A stretch of DNA of 64,000 bases from Streptomyces niger (GCF_000718305.1 NZ_JOFQ01000001.1:496001-560000); one strand, 5' to 3'; numbered from the stretch's first letter, positions 15,522 through 23,716 are shown. Program-made: numbers and translations. The notes: a model not told the origin generated them from the sequence alone.

Positions 15522-16316
15522 GTGAAGGGGCATGTCGCGGCGGCGATACGGCGCCGCACCGGGTACGGCGTACCCGGCCCGGTGCGGCTCGGCGGACGGG
15601 CCGTCACCTGGAGTTGGGCCGTGGTCCGGTGGCTCGTACCGGCCGGCGTGGCGGAGGCGGCGGACACGGTCCGGTCGGCGGTCCGCGCGGCGGTCCGCGC
15701 CTCACTCCGGTCGGCGGTACGCACCGCGGTGGACGCCGTACTCGACCAACTGGACCTGGACGCCGTGGTGGCGCGGGTCGATCTGGACGCCGCGGTGGCG
15801 CGGGTGGACCTCGACGCGGCGGTGGCGCGGGTGGACGTGGACTCCGTGGTGGCACGGGTGGACGTGGACCGGGTGGCGGACCGGGTCGACGTCCACCGCG
15901 TGGCGAACCGCGTGGACGTGAACCGGATCGCGGACCGGGTCGACGTCCACCGGGTGGCCGACCGCGTGGACGTGGACCGGATCGCGGACCGCGTCGACGT
16001 CCACCGCGTGGCGGACCGCGTCGATGTGGACCGGATCGCGGACCGGGTCGACGTACGCCGGGTCGCCGACCGGGTCGACATCGATGCGGTACTGGCCCGG
16101 CTCGATCTGGCGGCGATCGTCGAGCAGGTGCTCAAGGAGGTCGACATCGGCCGGATCGTGCGGGACACGGGCGGCGGGATGGCCGAGGAGACCGTCGACG
16201 CTTTCCGCCTCCGGGCCGTGCACGCCGACCACCTCGTGAACCGGGCCGCCGGCCGGCTGCTGCGCCGGCGGCCCGACGCCGCGGGCCCTGATCCCGCACG
16301 CCCCGAGCCCCCGTGA
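15522..16316 (+). CDS. Nonapeptide-repeat protein of unknown function
   Basis: A 264-residue protein starting at GTG 15522. Its middle is 14 uninterrupted nine-residue repeats with consensus D-[VL]-[DH]-x-[VI]-[AV]-[DA]-R-V. The C-terminus ('EVDIGRIVRDTGGGMAEETVDAFRLRAVHADHLVNRAAGRLLRRR') resembles a conserved tail I recall from actinomycete proteins next to, or fused to, RDD membrane proteins. The RDD gene starts 13 bp downstream. There is no clear signal peptide; a hydrophobic stretch 'WAVVRWLVPAGVAEA' precedes the repeats. Function is unknown, and a role with the RDD partner is inferred from position. Confidence 0.75.
   Translation: MKGHVAAAIRRRTGYGVPGPVRLGGRAVTWSWAVVRWLVPAGVAEAADTVRSAVRAAVRASLRSAVRTAVDAVLDQLDLDAVVARVDLDAAVARVDLDAAVARVDVDSVVARVDVDRVADRVDVHRVANRVDVNRIADRVDVHRVADRVDVDRIADRVDVHRVADRVDVDRIADRVDVRRVADRVDIDAVLARLDLAAIVEQVLKEVDIGRIVRDTGGGMAEETVDAFRLRAVHADHLVNRAAGRLLRRRPDAAGPDPARPEPP
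15753..16130 (+). repeat. 14 x 27-bp tandem repeat inside the nonapeptide-repeat gene
   Basis: Fourteen head-to-tail 27-bp units keep the reading frame. Units 6-11 alternate between an His/Asn form (DVHRVADRV, DVNRIADRV) and an Asp form (DVDRIADRV), giving a higher-order 54-bp repeat that suggests recent duplication. The outer units are more diverged. Confidence 0.9.
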
Positions 16317-16329
16317 CGGGGCCGGCGCC

Positions 16330-16824
16330 GTGACGACATCAGCGCCGCGTCCCGGTCCGGCCGCGCTGCAGGGGCGGCCGGCGGGGCTGGTGTCCCGTGC
16401 CGTCGCGGCCGTCGTCGACGCGGGCGTCGTGCTCGCCCTCGGGCTCGCGACGCTGCTGGCCGCCGGCGCCCTGCGGTTCATGGTCACCGGGCCGCCGTTC
16501 GCGCTGCCGCACCTGCCGCCCCGGGTCAGCTCCACGTGCGCGGCCGTGCTGACCGTCGGCTACCTCGCGGGCAGCTGGCTGACGGCCGGCCGCACCGCCG
16601 GCGGCCGGCTCATGGGCATCCGGGTGGCCGGGCGGTCGGGGCGGCCGCTCGGCCCCGGACGCGCCCTGCTGCGGGCGGTGCTGTGCGTCGCCTTCCCGTG
16701 GGGCCTGCTCTGGATCCCCGTCAGCCGGCGCGGCAGATCGCTGCAGGACCTGGTGGTGGCCAGCACGGTGGTCCACGACTGGTACCGCGGCCCACCCGGC
16801 CGCGACCTCACCCGTTCCGGGTGA
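16330..16824 (+). CDS. RDD-family membrane protein
   Basis: A 164-residue protein with the RDD signature in the first helix ('LVSRAVAAVVDAGVVLALGLATLLAAG'), a second helix 'CAAVLTVGYLAGSWLTAGRTAGGRLMGIRV' with the conserved GR/LMGIRV end, and the late 'LLRAVLCVAFPWGLLWIPVSRRGRSLQDLVVASTVV'. RDD proteins are small polytopic membrane proteins, some with transport roles. The GTG start at 16330 lies 13 bp after the repeat-protein gene, so the two form an operon. Confidence 0.88.
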   Translation: MTTSAPRPGPAALQGRPAGLVSRAVAAVVDAGVVLALGLATLLAAGALRFMVTGPPFALPHLPPRVSSTCAAVLTVGYLAGSWLTAGRTAGGRLMGIRVAGRSGRPLGPGRALLRAVLCVAFPWGLLWIPVSRRGRSLQDLVVASTVVHDWYRGPPGRDLTRSG

Positions 16825-16911
16825 CGCCCGAGGACGCGGACGGCGGCTCAATGGGACGGGGATCCACCGGGCCGTGGGGTCCGGGATCCACCGGACCCGT
16901 AGGAGGTTGCC

Positions 16912-17397
16912 ATGACCGATCTCGTCGTACTCGGCTTCCCCGACAAGGAGAAGGCCGAGGCCGTCATGCGGCTCGGCAAGGAGCTCTCCCGCCAGGAGCT
17001 GCTCGACCTGGAGGACGCCGCCCTGGCGTGGCGGACACCGGACGGCAAGATTCATGTGGCGCAGACCTACAACACCACCGCGGCAGGGGCGGCGGGCGGC
17101 GCGCTGTGGGGGACGCTGTTCGGCATGCTCTTCCTGATGCCGGTCTTCGGCGCGGCCGTCGGCGCCGCCTCCGGCGCGCTCGTCGGCAGGCTCACCGACG
17201 TCGGGATCAACGACGCCTTCATCAAGGAGGTGGCGGCCACGCTGGAGCCGGACCGGGCGGCGGTCTTCGCCCTCGTACGGCGGTCGACGCCGGACCGGGT
17301 ACGCGAGGCGCTGCGCCCCTTCGACCCGACCGTGCTGCGTACCTCGCTCACGAAGGACCGCGAGGAAGAACTGATCGCCGCGCTGCAGAAGAGCTGA
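16912..17397 (+). CDS. DUF1269-family membrane protein
   Basis: A 161-residue protein. The start 'MTDLVVLGFPDKEKAEAVM', the middle 'VAQTYNTTAAGAAGGALWGTLFGMLFLMPVFGAAVGAASGALVG' (glycine-rich hydrophobic hairpin) and 'LTDVGINDAFIKEVAATLEP' are the DUF1269 pattern. Function is unknown. A strong GTAGGAGGT ribosome site precedes ATG 16912. It lies 87 bp after the RDD gene; shared transcription is possible. Confidence 0.9.
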   Translation: MTDLVVLGFPDKEKAEAVMRLGKELSRQELLDLEDAALAWRTPDGKIHVAQTYNTTAAGAAGGALWGTLFGMLFLMPVFGAAVGAASGALVGRLTDVGINDAFIKEVAATLEPDRAAVFALVRRSTPDRVREALRPFDPTVLRTSLTKDREEELIAALQKS

Positions 17398-17530
17398 CCG
17401 AGCCGGCCGGACGAGCTGCCGCTCGCATGCGGCCGCTCCGCACGGCCGCTGCTGGATCAGGCCGCGACCGTTCGCCGCCCTCTCCCGGATCTCCTGAGCC
17501 GGGCCTGGCGGGCTCGCGTCGCGGCAAGTG

Positions 17531-17566
17531 GAAGGGGCGGGCCCGGAGAACCGGGCCCGCCCCTTC
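17531..17566. terminator. Bidirectional hairpin terminator
   Basis: Perfect 16-bp GC-rich arms (17531-17546 and 17551-17566) around AGAA, between the convergent DUF1269 and small hypothetical genes. Confidence 0.8.
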
Positions 17567-17584
17567 GTGTGCGTGCAGGAGCTG

Positions 17585-17869
17585 TCAGCGGGTGTACCGC
17601 ATCAGCGTGCGGACCATGTGGCAGGTGGTGTCGGACGGGCGGTGGATGCCGACGAGCGCGGCGGTGTCGCGGATGAGCCGGTTCGGCGCGCGGTCCGGCG
17701 TGTGCACGCCGGAGTCGAGCAGCGCGATGGCCAGGCGCATGGCCTTCAGCCGGCGGTTGTGGGCGATGTACCACTCGCGCGGCCGGCCGGCGGGCAGCGG
17801 CTTCTTGGCGAGCGGGGCGTACGGCAGGTCGAACAGAGCGGACGTCGGGGTCATTGCGGCAGCCGTCAC
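17585..17869 (-). CDS. Small hypothetical protein, 94 residues
   Basis: Family not recognised. The protein is basic and helical ('WYIAHNRRLKAMRLAIALLDSG', 'NRLIRDTAALVGIHRPSDTTCHMVRTLMRYTR'). A GGAGGG ribosome site five bases before GTG 17869 and a strong terminator after the stop support a real gene. There is no signal peptide or membrane helix. Confidence 0.65.
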   Translation of the reverse strand: MTAAAMTPTSALFDLPYAPLAKKPLPAGRPREWYIAHNRRLKAMRLAIALLDSGVHTPDRAPNRLIRDTAALVGIHRPSDTTCHMVRTLMRYTR

Positions 17870-18256
17870 AGGGTCCCTCCTGTCGTGGTCGAGAGCCCCG
17901 GATCCCCCCGTGAGCTCTCTCGAACACTGCTTCTATATTACCCCGCCGCACTGACAAAAGTCCCTGGCCAGAGGGCATTTGTGACCCTCTGGAGACAGTT
18001 TCTCGAAAGGTTTTGCGCGGGTCCGCGAGGCGGCCCGACGGTCCGGAGCGGAGTACGGTGCGGCGCCCTCCTCTCCTCCGGTCCGCCCGGTCGACACTTC
18101 CGTCCCGGTGGCCCCACCGGTTAATTGAAAGGTTTCAGAGGAAAGTTGCACACCGGGTATTGACCCCCGAGCCACACGCATTCATTGTTTGAGTCGTTTC
18201 AACACGGCTGTTTCGCGCAGCCCGCTTCACGACAGTGCGAGGACGAAGGAGTCCAG
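17870..18256. promoter_or_regulatory. 387-bp intergenic control region with two TGAA-TTTCA palindromes
   Basis: This AT-richer gap separates divergent genes. It holds TGAAAGGTTTCA (18126-18137, perfect 5-bp arms) and TGAGTCGTTTCA (18190-18201). The second differs at one base from TGAATCGTTTCA upstream of rhaI (32308-32319). They are probably operators for the MFS gene at 18257. No other gene is seen here. Confidence 0.5.
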
Positions 18257-19552
18257 GTGACATCCCTGCAGAGCACGCAACCCTCCGCCGCCCCGGGCGG
18301 GGAGGGCGCCGTTTCGCGGCAGCAGTGGAAGTGGACCGGGCTGGCCGGCATGGCGTCGTACCTGGATGCCGGGTCGATCGTCGCGCTCAGCTCCGGTCTC
18401 GCCTTCTTCCAGGACCGCTTCGGCCTCTCCCAGAACGGGCTCGGCGCGCTCACCGCCATCGGCCCCAACGCCATCGGCGCGGCGATCGGCGCGTTCATCG
18501 GCGGCCGGCTGGGCGACAAGCTGGGCCGCAAGCGCATCTACCAGTACGACCTGCTGGTGTACGCGGCGGCCATCCTGCTCATCGCCTTCGCGGTCAACCC
18601 GGTGATGCTCTTCGCCGGCACGTTCATCGTGGGTCTGGCCGTCGGCGCCGACGTGCCGACCTCGCTCGCGCTGGTCGGCGAGTTCTCGCCCGCCAAGGCG
18701 CGCGGCAAACTTCTCGGGCTGACCCAGGTGACCTGGAGTCTCGGTCCGGTGGTCGTCCTGTTGCTGGCGCTGGCCCTGTCCGACCTCGGCCTGCTCGGCA
18801 TCCGCATCGTCTTCCTGCACCTGTTCGTGGTGTCGCTGGTGACGTACGCGATGCGCCGCGGCATGGTCGAGTCGGCGGTCTGGCGGACCGCGTCGGAGGC
18901 CGCCCCCGCCGCCCGCCCGAAGGTGCGCGACCTGCTGCGCGGCGCCCATCTGCGGGCGCTGCTGTTCACCGGCGGCATCTACCTGTTCTGGAACCTCGCG
19001 GCCGGCACGAACGGCATCTTCACCCCGTACATGGTCAAGACCCTGGGCGCGGGCAGCCAGGCCACCAGCGTGGCGCTGTCCTGCGCCAGCTTCGCGCTGG
19101 TGATCGTCGGTACGGTGGCGTTCTACATGCGGTACGCCGACCGCGGCCACCGCTACCGCAAGGCGATGTGGATCGCCGGTTCGGTCATGCAGGTCTGTGC
19201 GTACGGGGTCTTCCTCGTGCTGCCGTTCACGCTGCCCGTCATCGTCTTCAACGTGGTGCTCTTCGGCGTCGGCCAGGCGATGGCGGGCGAGGCGGTCTAC
19301 AAGACGATCAGCCAGGAGGTGTTCCCGACGATACTGCGCGGCACCGCGCAGGGCATCACCTTCGGCACCTCCCGCGTCGTCCTCGGCGTCTGGTCGTTCT
19401 TCGTGCCCGCGCTGGCGAGCACCGGCATCGCGCCGGTCGCCGCCTTCCTGACCGCCTCGCTCCTCATCTGCGGCGTCATCGGCCTGTTCATGCCGAACAC
19501 GGCAGGCAAGTCGCTGGAGCAGGTGGAAGCCGAACGCGCGGCCACCGCCTGA
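18257..19552 (+). CDS. MFS transporter (sugar-type), possibly part of the rhamnose regulon
   Basis: A 431-residue 12-helix major facilitator with the motif-A loop 'GGRLGDKLGRKRIYQYD' and 'FAGTFIVGLAVGADVPTSLALVGEFSPAKARGK', resembling sugar and polyol importers. The GTG at 18257 follows AAGGAG; the longer frame adds 24 residues of promoter sequence. The gene is alone in its transcription unit. An operator-like 12-mer upstream nearly matches one in front of the rhamnose operon, which has no transporter of its own in this window. L-rhamnose uptake is therefore a reasonable guess, based only on that site. Confidence 0.85.
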   Translation: MTSLQSTQPSAAPGGEGAVSRQQWKWTGLAGMASYLDAGSIVALSSGLAFFQDRFGLSQNGLGALTAIGPNAIGAAIGAFIGGRLGDKLGRKRIYQYDLLVYAAAILLIAFAVNPVMLFAGTFIVGLAVGADVPTSLALVGEFSPAKARGKLLGLTQVTWSLGPVVVLLLALALSDLGLLGIRIVFLHLFVVSLVTYAMRRGMVESAVWRTASEAAPAARPKVRDLLRGAHLRALLFTGGIYLFWNLAAGTNGIFTPYMVKTLGAGSQATSVALSCASFALVIVGTVAFYMRYADRGHRYRKAMWIAGSVMQVCAYGVFLVLPFTLPVIVFNVVLFGVGQAMAGEAVYKTISQEVFPTILRGTAQGITFGTSRVVLGVWSFFVPALASTGIAPVAAFLTASLLICGVIGLFMPNTAGKSLEQVEAERAATA

Positions 19553-19581
19553 CGCACCGTCACGCACGCGGGCTCACCCGC

Positions 19582-20985
19582 TCACCCGCGGGTGAGCTCG
19601 CGCTCGATGTCCTCCAGGCTCTTGCCGCGGGTCTCGGGGATGCAGCGGACCGTGAACAGGGTCAGCAGTGCGCACACCACCGCGTACGCGGTGAAGGTGG
19701 CGGCCCCGCCGAGCGCGTCGAGCAGGGTGAGGAAGGTGAGGGAGACCAGGAAGTTCATGGTCCAGTTGGCGAACATGGTGGCGCTCATCGCCGTGCCCCG
19801 GATGCGCAGCGGGTACAGCTCGGACGGGATGATGAAGACGACCACGTTGAGCGTGGTGGCGACCGCGGCGATGAAGAGGACCACGAACGCCACGGCGAGC
19901 CAGGCGAACGAGGAGTGGCGGCCGCCGGCCGCGAGGGTGGCCGCCAGGCCGGCGAGGGCGAGCGTCATCACCGCGGCGCCGGACGCCAGCAGCTTCTTGC
20001 GGCCGATGCGGTCGACGGCGAACATCCCGACCGGGGTCATCAGCAGGTTGACCAGGCCGACGCCGACGGTGGCGAGGACGGCCGAGGAGGAGCCGAGGCC
20101 GCTGCTCTCGAAGATCTTCGGCGCGTAGTAGATGACGGTGTTGACGCCGGACGCCTGGCCGAGGATCTGGAGGCCCACGCCCGCGAGGATGGCCGGGCGT
20201 ACGGAGCGGCCCGTGAGGGCGCGCCAGCGGCCCCGGCGGGCCGGCGCCGCACCGTCCTCGCGCCCGGCCGTCACCGCGGCCAGCTCCGCATCGACCGCCG
20301 CCGGGTCGCCGGGGCCGCGGAGCCGCGCCAGGACGGCGCGGGCACGCTCGGTACGGCCGCGCAGCGCCAGCCAGCGCGGGGATTCGGGCATCAGCAGCAT
20401 GCCGGCGCCGAAGAGCAGCGCGGGCACGGCGGCGAGGCCGAACATCCAGCGCCAGCCGTGGGTGGCGTGGGCCAGGGCATAGTTCGCCACGTAGGCGAGG
20501 ACGATGCCGAAGGTGATCATCAGCTGGTTGAGACCCACCAGCCGCCCTCGGTGGCGGGGCGGGGCGACCTCGGCGAGGAAGACCGGGACGAGGTTGGACG
20601 CCGTACCGATGCCCAGGCCGAGGACGAGGCGGGCCGCCGTGAGCACGGCGGCGGAGGGGGCGAGGGCGGCCAGTGCGGCGCCGACCGTGAACACACCGGC
20701 GGCGGCGACGAGGACGGGGCGGCGGCCGTACCGGTCGGCGAGGTTGCCGGCGACGGCCGCGCCGGCCATCGCGCCGACCAGGATGGCGCTCACCACGACG
20801 CCGGAGCCGAAGGCCGTGAGCCCGAAGTCGGACTCGATCGTGAGCAGGGCGCCGGATATGACGCCGGTGTCGTAGCCGAACAGCAGTCCGCCGAGCGCGG
20901 CGACCAGGGCGACGCCGATCACCGGCCGCAGGGTGGTGCCGCCGCCACCGCTCCGCGTCACCGTGTCCGTACCGAGTGACGCCAT
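19582..20985 (-). CDS. MFS sugar porter, probably for an amino sugar
   Basis: A 467-residue sugar-porter-family protein with 'GGLLFGYDTGVISGALL' in helix 1, 'GNLADRYGRRPVL' (motif A), 'PESPRWLALRGR', 'QASGVNTVIYYAPKIF' and the terminal 'PETRGKSLEDIE'. It imports a sugar, usually by proton symport. ATG 20985 was chosen after AAAGGAAAA; an upstream in-frame start runs into the operator. It is divergent from the GntR/UTRA, ROK kinase and NanE operon, with two palindromes between, so N-acetylmannosamine or a related amino sugar is the likely substrate. Confidence 0.9.
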   Translation of the reverse strand: MASLGTDTVTRSGGGGTTLRPVIGVALVAALGGLLFGYDTGVISGALLTIESDFGLTAFGSGVVVSAILVGAMAGAAVAGNLADRYGRRPVLVAAAGVFTVGAALAALAPSAAVLTAARLVLGLGIGTASNLVPVFLAEVAPPRHRGRLVGLNQLMITFGIVLAYVANYALAHATHGWRWMFGLAAVPALLFGAGMLLMPESPRWLALRGRTERARAVLARLRGPGDPAAVDAELAAVTAGREDGAAPARRGRWRALTGRSVRPAILAGVGLQILGQASGVNTVIYYAPKIFESSGLGSSSAVLATVGVGLVNLLMTPVGMFAVDRIGRKKLLASGAAVMTLALAGLAATLAAGGRHSSFAWLAVAFVVLFIAAVATTLNVVVFIIPSELYPLRIRGTAMSATMFANWTMNFLVSLTFLTLLDALGGAATFTAYAVVCALLTLFTVRCIPETRGKSLEDIERELTRG

Positions 20986-21008
20986 CGCGTTTTCCTTTCG
21001 CCGACCAG

Positions 21009-21028
21009 AGATTGGAAGGTACCAATCT
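21009..21028. promoter_or_regulatory. Putative GntR/UTRA operator A
   Basis: AGATTGGaaggtaCCAATCT, perfect 7-bp arms. The core ATTGGaaggtaCCAAT has the same ATTGGnnggnaCCAAT form as site B 64 bp away. It lies 23 bp upstream of the sugar-porter start. The symmetry resembles the dre sites of DasR, a related GntR regulator (about ACTGGTCTAGACCAGT). Confidence 0.65.
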
Positions 21029-21074
21029 GACACTCAGCTTGGACTCCGACAAGATCTCCCGTAATAATTTCCGT

Positions 21075-21090
21075 ATTGGTTGGCACCAAT
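21075..21090. promoter_or_regulatory. Putative GntR/UTRA operator B
   Basis: ATTGGTtggcACCAAT, perfect 6-bp arms, 40 bp upstream of the GntR start. Two matched sites in the divergent promoter suggest coordinate control of the importer and the catabolic operon. Confidence 0.65.
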
Positions 21091-21130
21091 CACAACGGCG
21101 CCGGCCGCCCGACGACTGGGATGGTGAAGC

Positions 21131-21841
21131 GTGGCCCGACAGGCCAAGCACGAGGAACTGCGGCTGGCATTGCTGGCCGAGACGGCCGGGTCTCCCCCGC
21201 ACACGCCGCTCCCCACGGAGCGGGACATCGCCACGGACCACGGGGTCTCGCGCAACACCGTCCGGCAGGCGCTGGACGCGCTGGAGGCGGCGGGCAACGT
21301 CTACCGGGTGCAGGGCGCGGGCACGTTCGTCGCCCCACCCGTGGTGTCCAAGTCGCTCACCCTCACCTCCTTCTCCGAGGACATGCGCGCCCGTGACCTC
21401 GAACCGGCCTCGCGGCTGCTGGCGGCCGAGACCGTACGGGCCGGCCGGCAGATCGCCGACCGGCTCGGCGTCGCCCCGGACTCCGACGTCGTACGCGTCT
21501 CCCGGCTGCGGTTGGCGGACGGCGCCCCCATGTGCCTGGAGAACGTCCACTTCCCCGCCGACCGGGTCCCCGGCCTGGTCGACGAGGACCTGACCGGCTC
21601 GCTCTACGCCCTGCTCGACGCGCGGTACGGGCTGGACATCCGCTCGGCGGACCAGATCATCCGCGCCGTCGACCTCGACGAGACCGAGTCGGCCCTCCTC
21701 GGCGTGCCGCTGGGCAGCTCGGGGCTGCGGGTGCAGCGGGTCGGCCTGGACCGCCGGGACACCCCCGTCGAGGCGACCACCACGATCTACCGCGCCGACC
21801 GCTACGACATCCGCTTCACCGTGCGCCGGGCACAGCCGTGA
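21131..21841 (+). CDS. GntR/HutC-family regulator with UTRA domain
   Basis: A 236-residue protein. Residues about 1-70 are the winged helix-turn-helix ('LPTERDIATDHGVSRNTVRQALDALEAAGNVYRVQGAGTFV'); about 85-235 the UTRA ligand domain ('RLGVAPDSDVVRVSRLRLADGAPMCLENVHFPADRVPGL', 'TTTIYRADRYDIRFTVRR'). UTRA regulators such as NagR and DasR sense phosphorylated amino sugars. Its stop overlaps the ROK kinase start (GTGA). It probably represses this operon and the divergent importer in the absence of substrate. Confidence 0.92.
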   Translation: MARQAKHEELRLALLAETAGSPPHTPLPTERDIATDHGVSRNTVRQALDALEAAGNVYRVQGAGTFVAPPVVSKSLTLTSFSEDMRARDLEPASRLLAAETVRAGRQIADRLGVAPDSDVVRVSRLRLADGAPMCLENVHFPADRVPGLVDEDLTGSLYALLDARYGLDIRSADQIIRAVDLDETESALLGVPLGSSGLRVQRVGLDRRDTPVEATTTIYRADRYDIRFTVRRAQP

Positions 21842-22857
21842 CGGCCGCCCGGCAACCGCGACCGGTCCACATACCGGAGCCCGCACCCGCCGCCCCGACC
21901 CCGCGCCCGCTGCTCGGCGTCGACGTCGGCGGGACGAAGATCGCCGCCGGGGTCGTGGCGCCCGACGGCACCCTGCTGGCGACGGTCGTCCGGCCCACGC
22001 CCGCCGCCGAGGGCCCGACCGCCGTGCTCGACGCCATCGCGGCGGCCGTCCGCGAGCTGCCCGGACACGAGGACGCGACGGGCCTCGGCATCGGCACCGG
22101 GGGCGTCATCGACCGCGACCGGGGCATCGTCCTGTCCGCCAACGCACTGCTCCCCGGATGGGCCGGCACCCGGCTGAGCGAGGAGCTGGGCGACCGCCTC
22201 GGACTGCCGGTGGCCGCCGACAACGACGCGAACGTCTTCGCGCTGGCCGAGCAGACCTACGGCGCCGGCGCGGGCTGCTCCTCCGCGCTGTACGTGAGCG
22301 TGGGCACCGGCATCGGCGGCGGGCTGGTCGGCGGCGGGCGGCTGCTGCGCGGCGCGCACTGGACGGCGGGCGAGTTCGGCCACCTCGCCGTACCGGAGGC
22401 CGCGGGGCGGCCGTGCAACTGCGGCCGTCCCGGACATCTGGAGGCCGTCGCGGCCGGGCCCGCGATCGCCGCCCGGTACCGCGAGCTGGCCGGGGAAGCG
22501 GACGTGCACGACCTCCGGAAGGTCGTGGCGGCGGCGGAGCAGGACGCCGGGCCCACCGGGGAGACCGCACGGGCCGTCCTCGCGGAGGGCGCGGGCGCGC
22601 TGGGCCGGGCCCTGGCGGGGCTGGTCAACACCGTGGACCCCGAACGGGTCGTGGTCGGCGGCGGGGTCGCGTCGATCGGTGCGCCGTTCTGGGCGCCGCT
22701 GACCGAGGCGTTCGCCGCCGAGCTGCTGCCCGGCCCCGCCGGGGTGCGCCCCGTGCCGGCCGCGCTCGGCCCGCGCGCCGCGGTGGTCGGCGCCGCCGCG
22801 CTGCTGCTGGAGGAGGCCGCCGGGGACGCGCCGGTACGGCCGTCCGCGCGCTCCTGA
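21838..22857 (+). CDS. ROK-family sugar kinase, probable N-acetylmannosamine kinase
   Basis: A 339-residue protein with the phosphate-binding 'GVDVGGTKIAAGVV', 'DNDANVFALAE' (catalytic Asp region), 'SVGTGIGGGLV' and the ROK zinc segment 'GEFGHLAVP...CNCGRPGHLE'. In the last motif His replaces the usual third Cys of CxCGxxGC. The 35-residue N-terminal extension is Pro/Ala-rich. Placed before NanE, it would phosphorylate imported ManNAc to ManNAc-6-phosphate; ROK kinases also act on glucose or GlcNAc, so specificity is inferred from context. Confidence 0.88.
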   Translation: MTAARQPRPVHIPEPAPAAPTPRPLLGVDVGGTKIAAGVVAPDGTLLATVVRPTPAAEGPTAVLDAIAAAVRELPGHEDATGLGIGTGGVIDRDRGIVLSANALLPGWAGTRLSEELGDRLGLPVAADNDANVFALAEQTYGAGAGCSSALYVSVGTGIGGGLVGGGRLLRGAHWTAGEFGHLAVPEAAGRPCNCGRPGHLEAVAAGPAIAARYRELAGEADVHDLRKVVAAAEQDAGPTGETARAVLAEGAGALGRALAGLVNTVDPERVVVGGGVASIGAPFWAPLTEAFAAELLPGPAGVRPVPAALGPRAAVVGAAALLLEEAAGDAPVRPSARS

Positions 22858-22900
22858 CGCCCCCGCACCACCAACCGACACGAGACAACGAGGACAGCAC

Positions 22901-23629
22901 ATGACCGGGACCGCACCCGACACCCCGCACGGCCCGATGCCCGCCGACCGCGCCCGCGCGCTCCTCGGCGGGATGCGCGGCCGGCTGATCGTCTCCTGCC
23001 AGGCGCCGCCCGGTGACCCGCTGCGGTCCCCGGCGCACATGGCCGCGATGGCCGCCTCGGTGACCGCGGGCGCGCCGGTCGCGGGCGTCCGGGTGCAGGG
23101 CGTGGCGGACATCGAGGCGGTACGGGCCGTGGTGGACCTGCCGGTCATCGGGCTGTGGAAGGACGGCACCGAGGGTGTCTACATCACGCCGACCGCGGCG
23201 CACGCGCGGGCGGTTGCCGAGGCCGGGGCGGAGATCGTGGCCGTCGACGCCACGGACCGGCCGCGCCCGGACGGCCGCCCGCTGCGCGAGACGGTCGAGG
23301 CGGTGCACGGCCTGGGCCGGCTGCTGATGGCCGATGTCTCGACCGTGGCGGAGGGCGTGGCGGCCGCGGCGCTCGGTGCCGATGTCGTCTCCACGACCCT
23401 CTCCGGTTACACGCCCTACAGCCGTCGGCAGCCGGGCCCGGACCTGGAGCTGGTCGCCGAGCTGGCCGGCCGGGTGGACGTGCCGGTGTTCGCCGAGGGC
23501 CGGCTGCACACGCCGGAGCAGGCGGCGGCCGCGATCGAGGCCGGGGCATGGGGCGTCGTCGTGGGCGGCGCCATCACCGCACCGGCCGCCATAGCGACCC
23601 GCTTCGCCGCCGCGCTGCCCCACCCCTGA
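22901..23629 (+). CDS. nanE: N-acetylmannosamine-6-phosphate 2-epimerase
   Basis: A 242-residue TIM-barrel enzyme that converts ManNAc-6-phosphate to GlcNAc-6-phosphate. Family segments are 'LIVSCQAPPGDPLRSP', 'VRVQGVADIEAVR', 'PVIGLWKDG', 'YITPT', 'IVAVDATDRPRP', 'MADVSTVAEG', 'VSTTLSGYTPYS' and 'PVFAEGRLHTPEQA', with the expected Lys in 'LWKD'. ATG 22901 follows GAGGA. It ends the operon; GlcNAc-6-P would then pass to NagA and NagB encoded elsewhere. No NanA lyase is present, so free ManNAc, not sialic acid, is the likely entry sugar. Confidence 0.93.
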   Translation: MTGTAPDTPHGPMPADRARALLGGMRGRLIVSCQAPPGDPLRSPAHMAAMAASVTAGAPVAGVRVQGVADIEAVRAVVDLPVIGLWKDGTEGVYITPTAAHARAVAEAGAEIVAVDATDRPRPDGRPLRETVEAVHGLGRLLMADVSTVAEGVAAAALGADVVSTTLSGYTPYSRRQPGPDLELVAELAGRVDVPVFAEGRLHTPEQAAAAIEAGAWGVVVGGAITAPAAIATRFAAALPHP

Positions 23630-23693
23630 CAGTCCGCCCACCGCACTGCGACGCCCCCTGACAGTGCGTCCACCGCGCCGCCACGCCCTTGAC
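23623..23693. repeat. Short 32-bp imperfect direct repeat after nanE
   Basis: CCCCTGACAGTCCGCCCACC and CCCCTGACAGTGCGTCCACC recur 32 bp apart (23623 and 23655), with a third partial copy, CCCTTGACAGTGC, at about 23686. The first copy contains the nanE stop codon. Origin and function unknown. Confidence 0.6.
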
Positions 23694-23716
23694 AGTGCAT
23701 CAGGCGGTGGTCGCCG

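Noticed and set aside
15753..16130. Possible CRISPR array
   Set aside because: The units abut without spacers and encode a continuous nonapeptide repeat in frame.
19580..19597. Palindrome at the end of the sugar porter gene as a terminator
   Set aside because: It overlaps the last codons of the porter on the minus strand and may be only coding sequence; not called.
18235..20979. 914-residue plus-strand open frame across the MFS genes
   Set aside because: It overlaps one MFS gene in another frame and another on the opposite strand; composition is that of a shadow frame.
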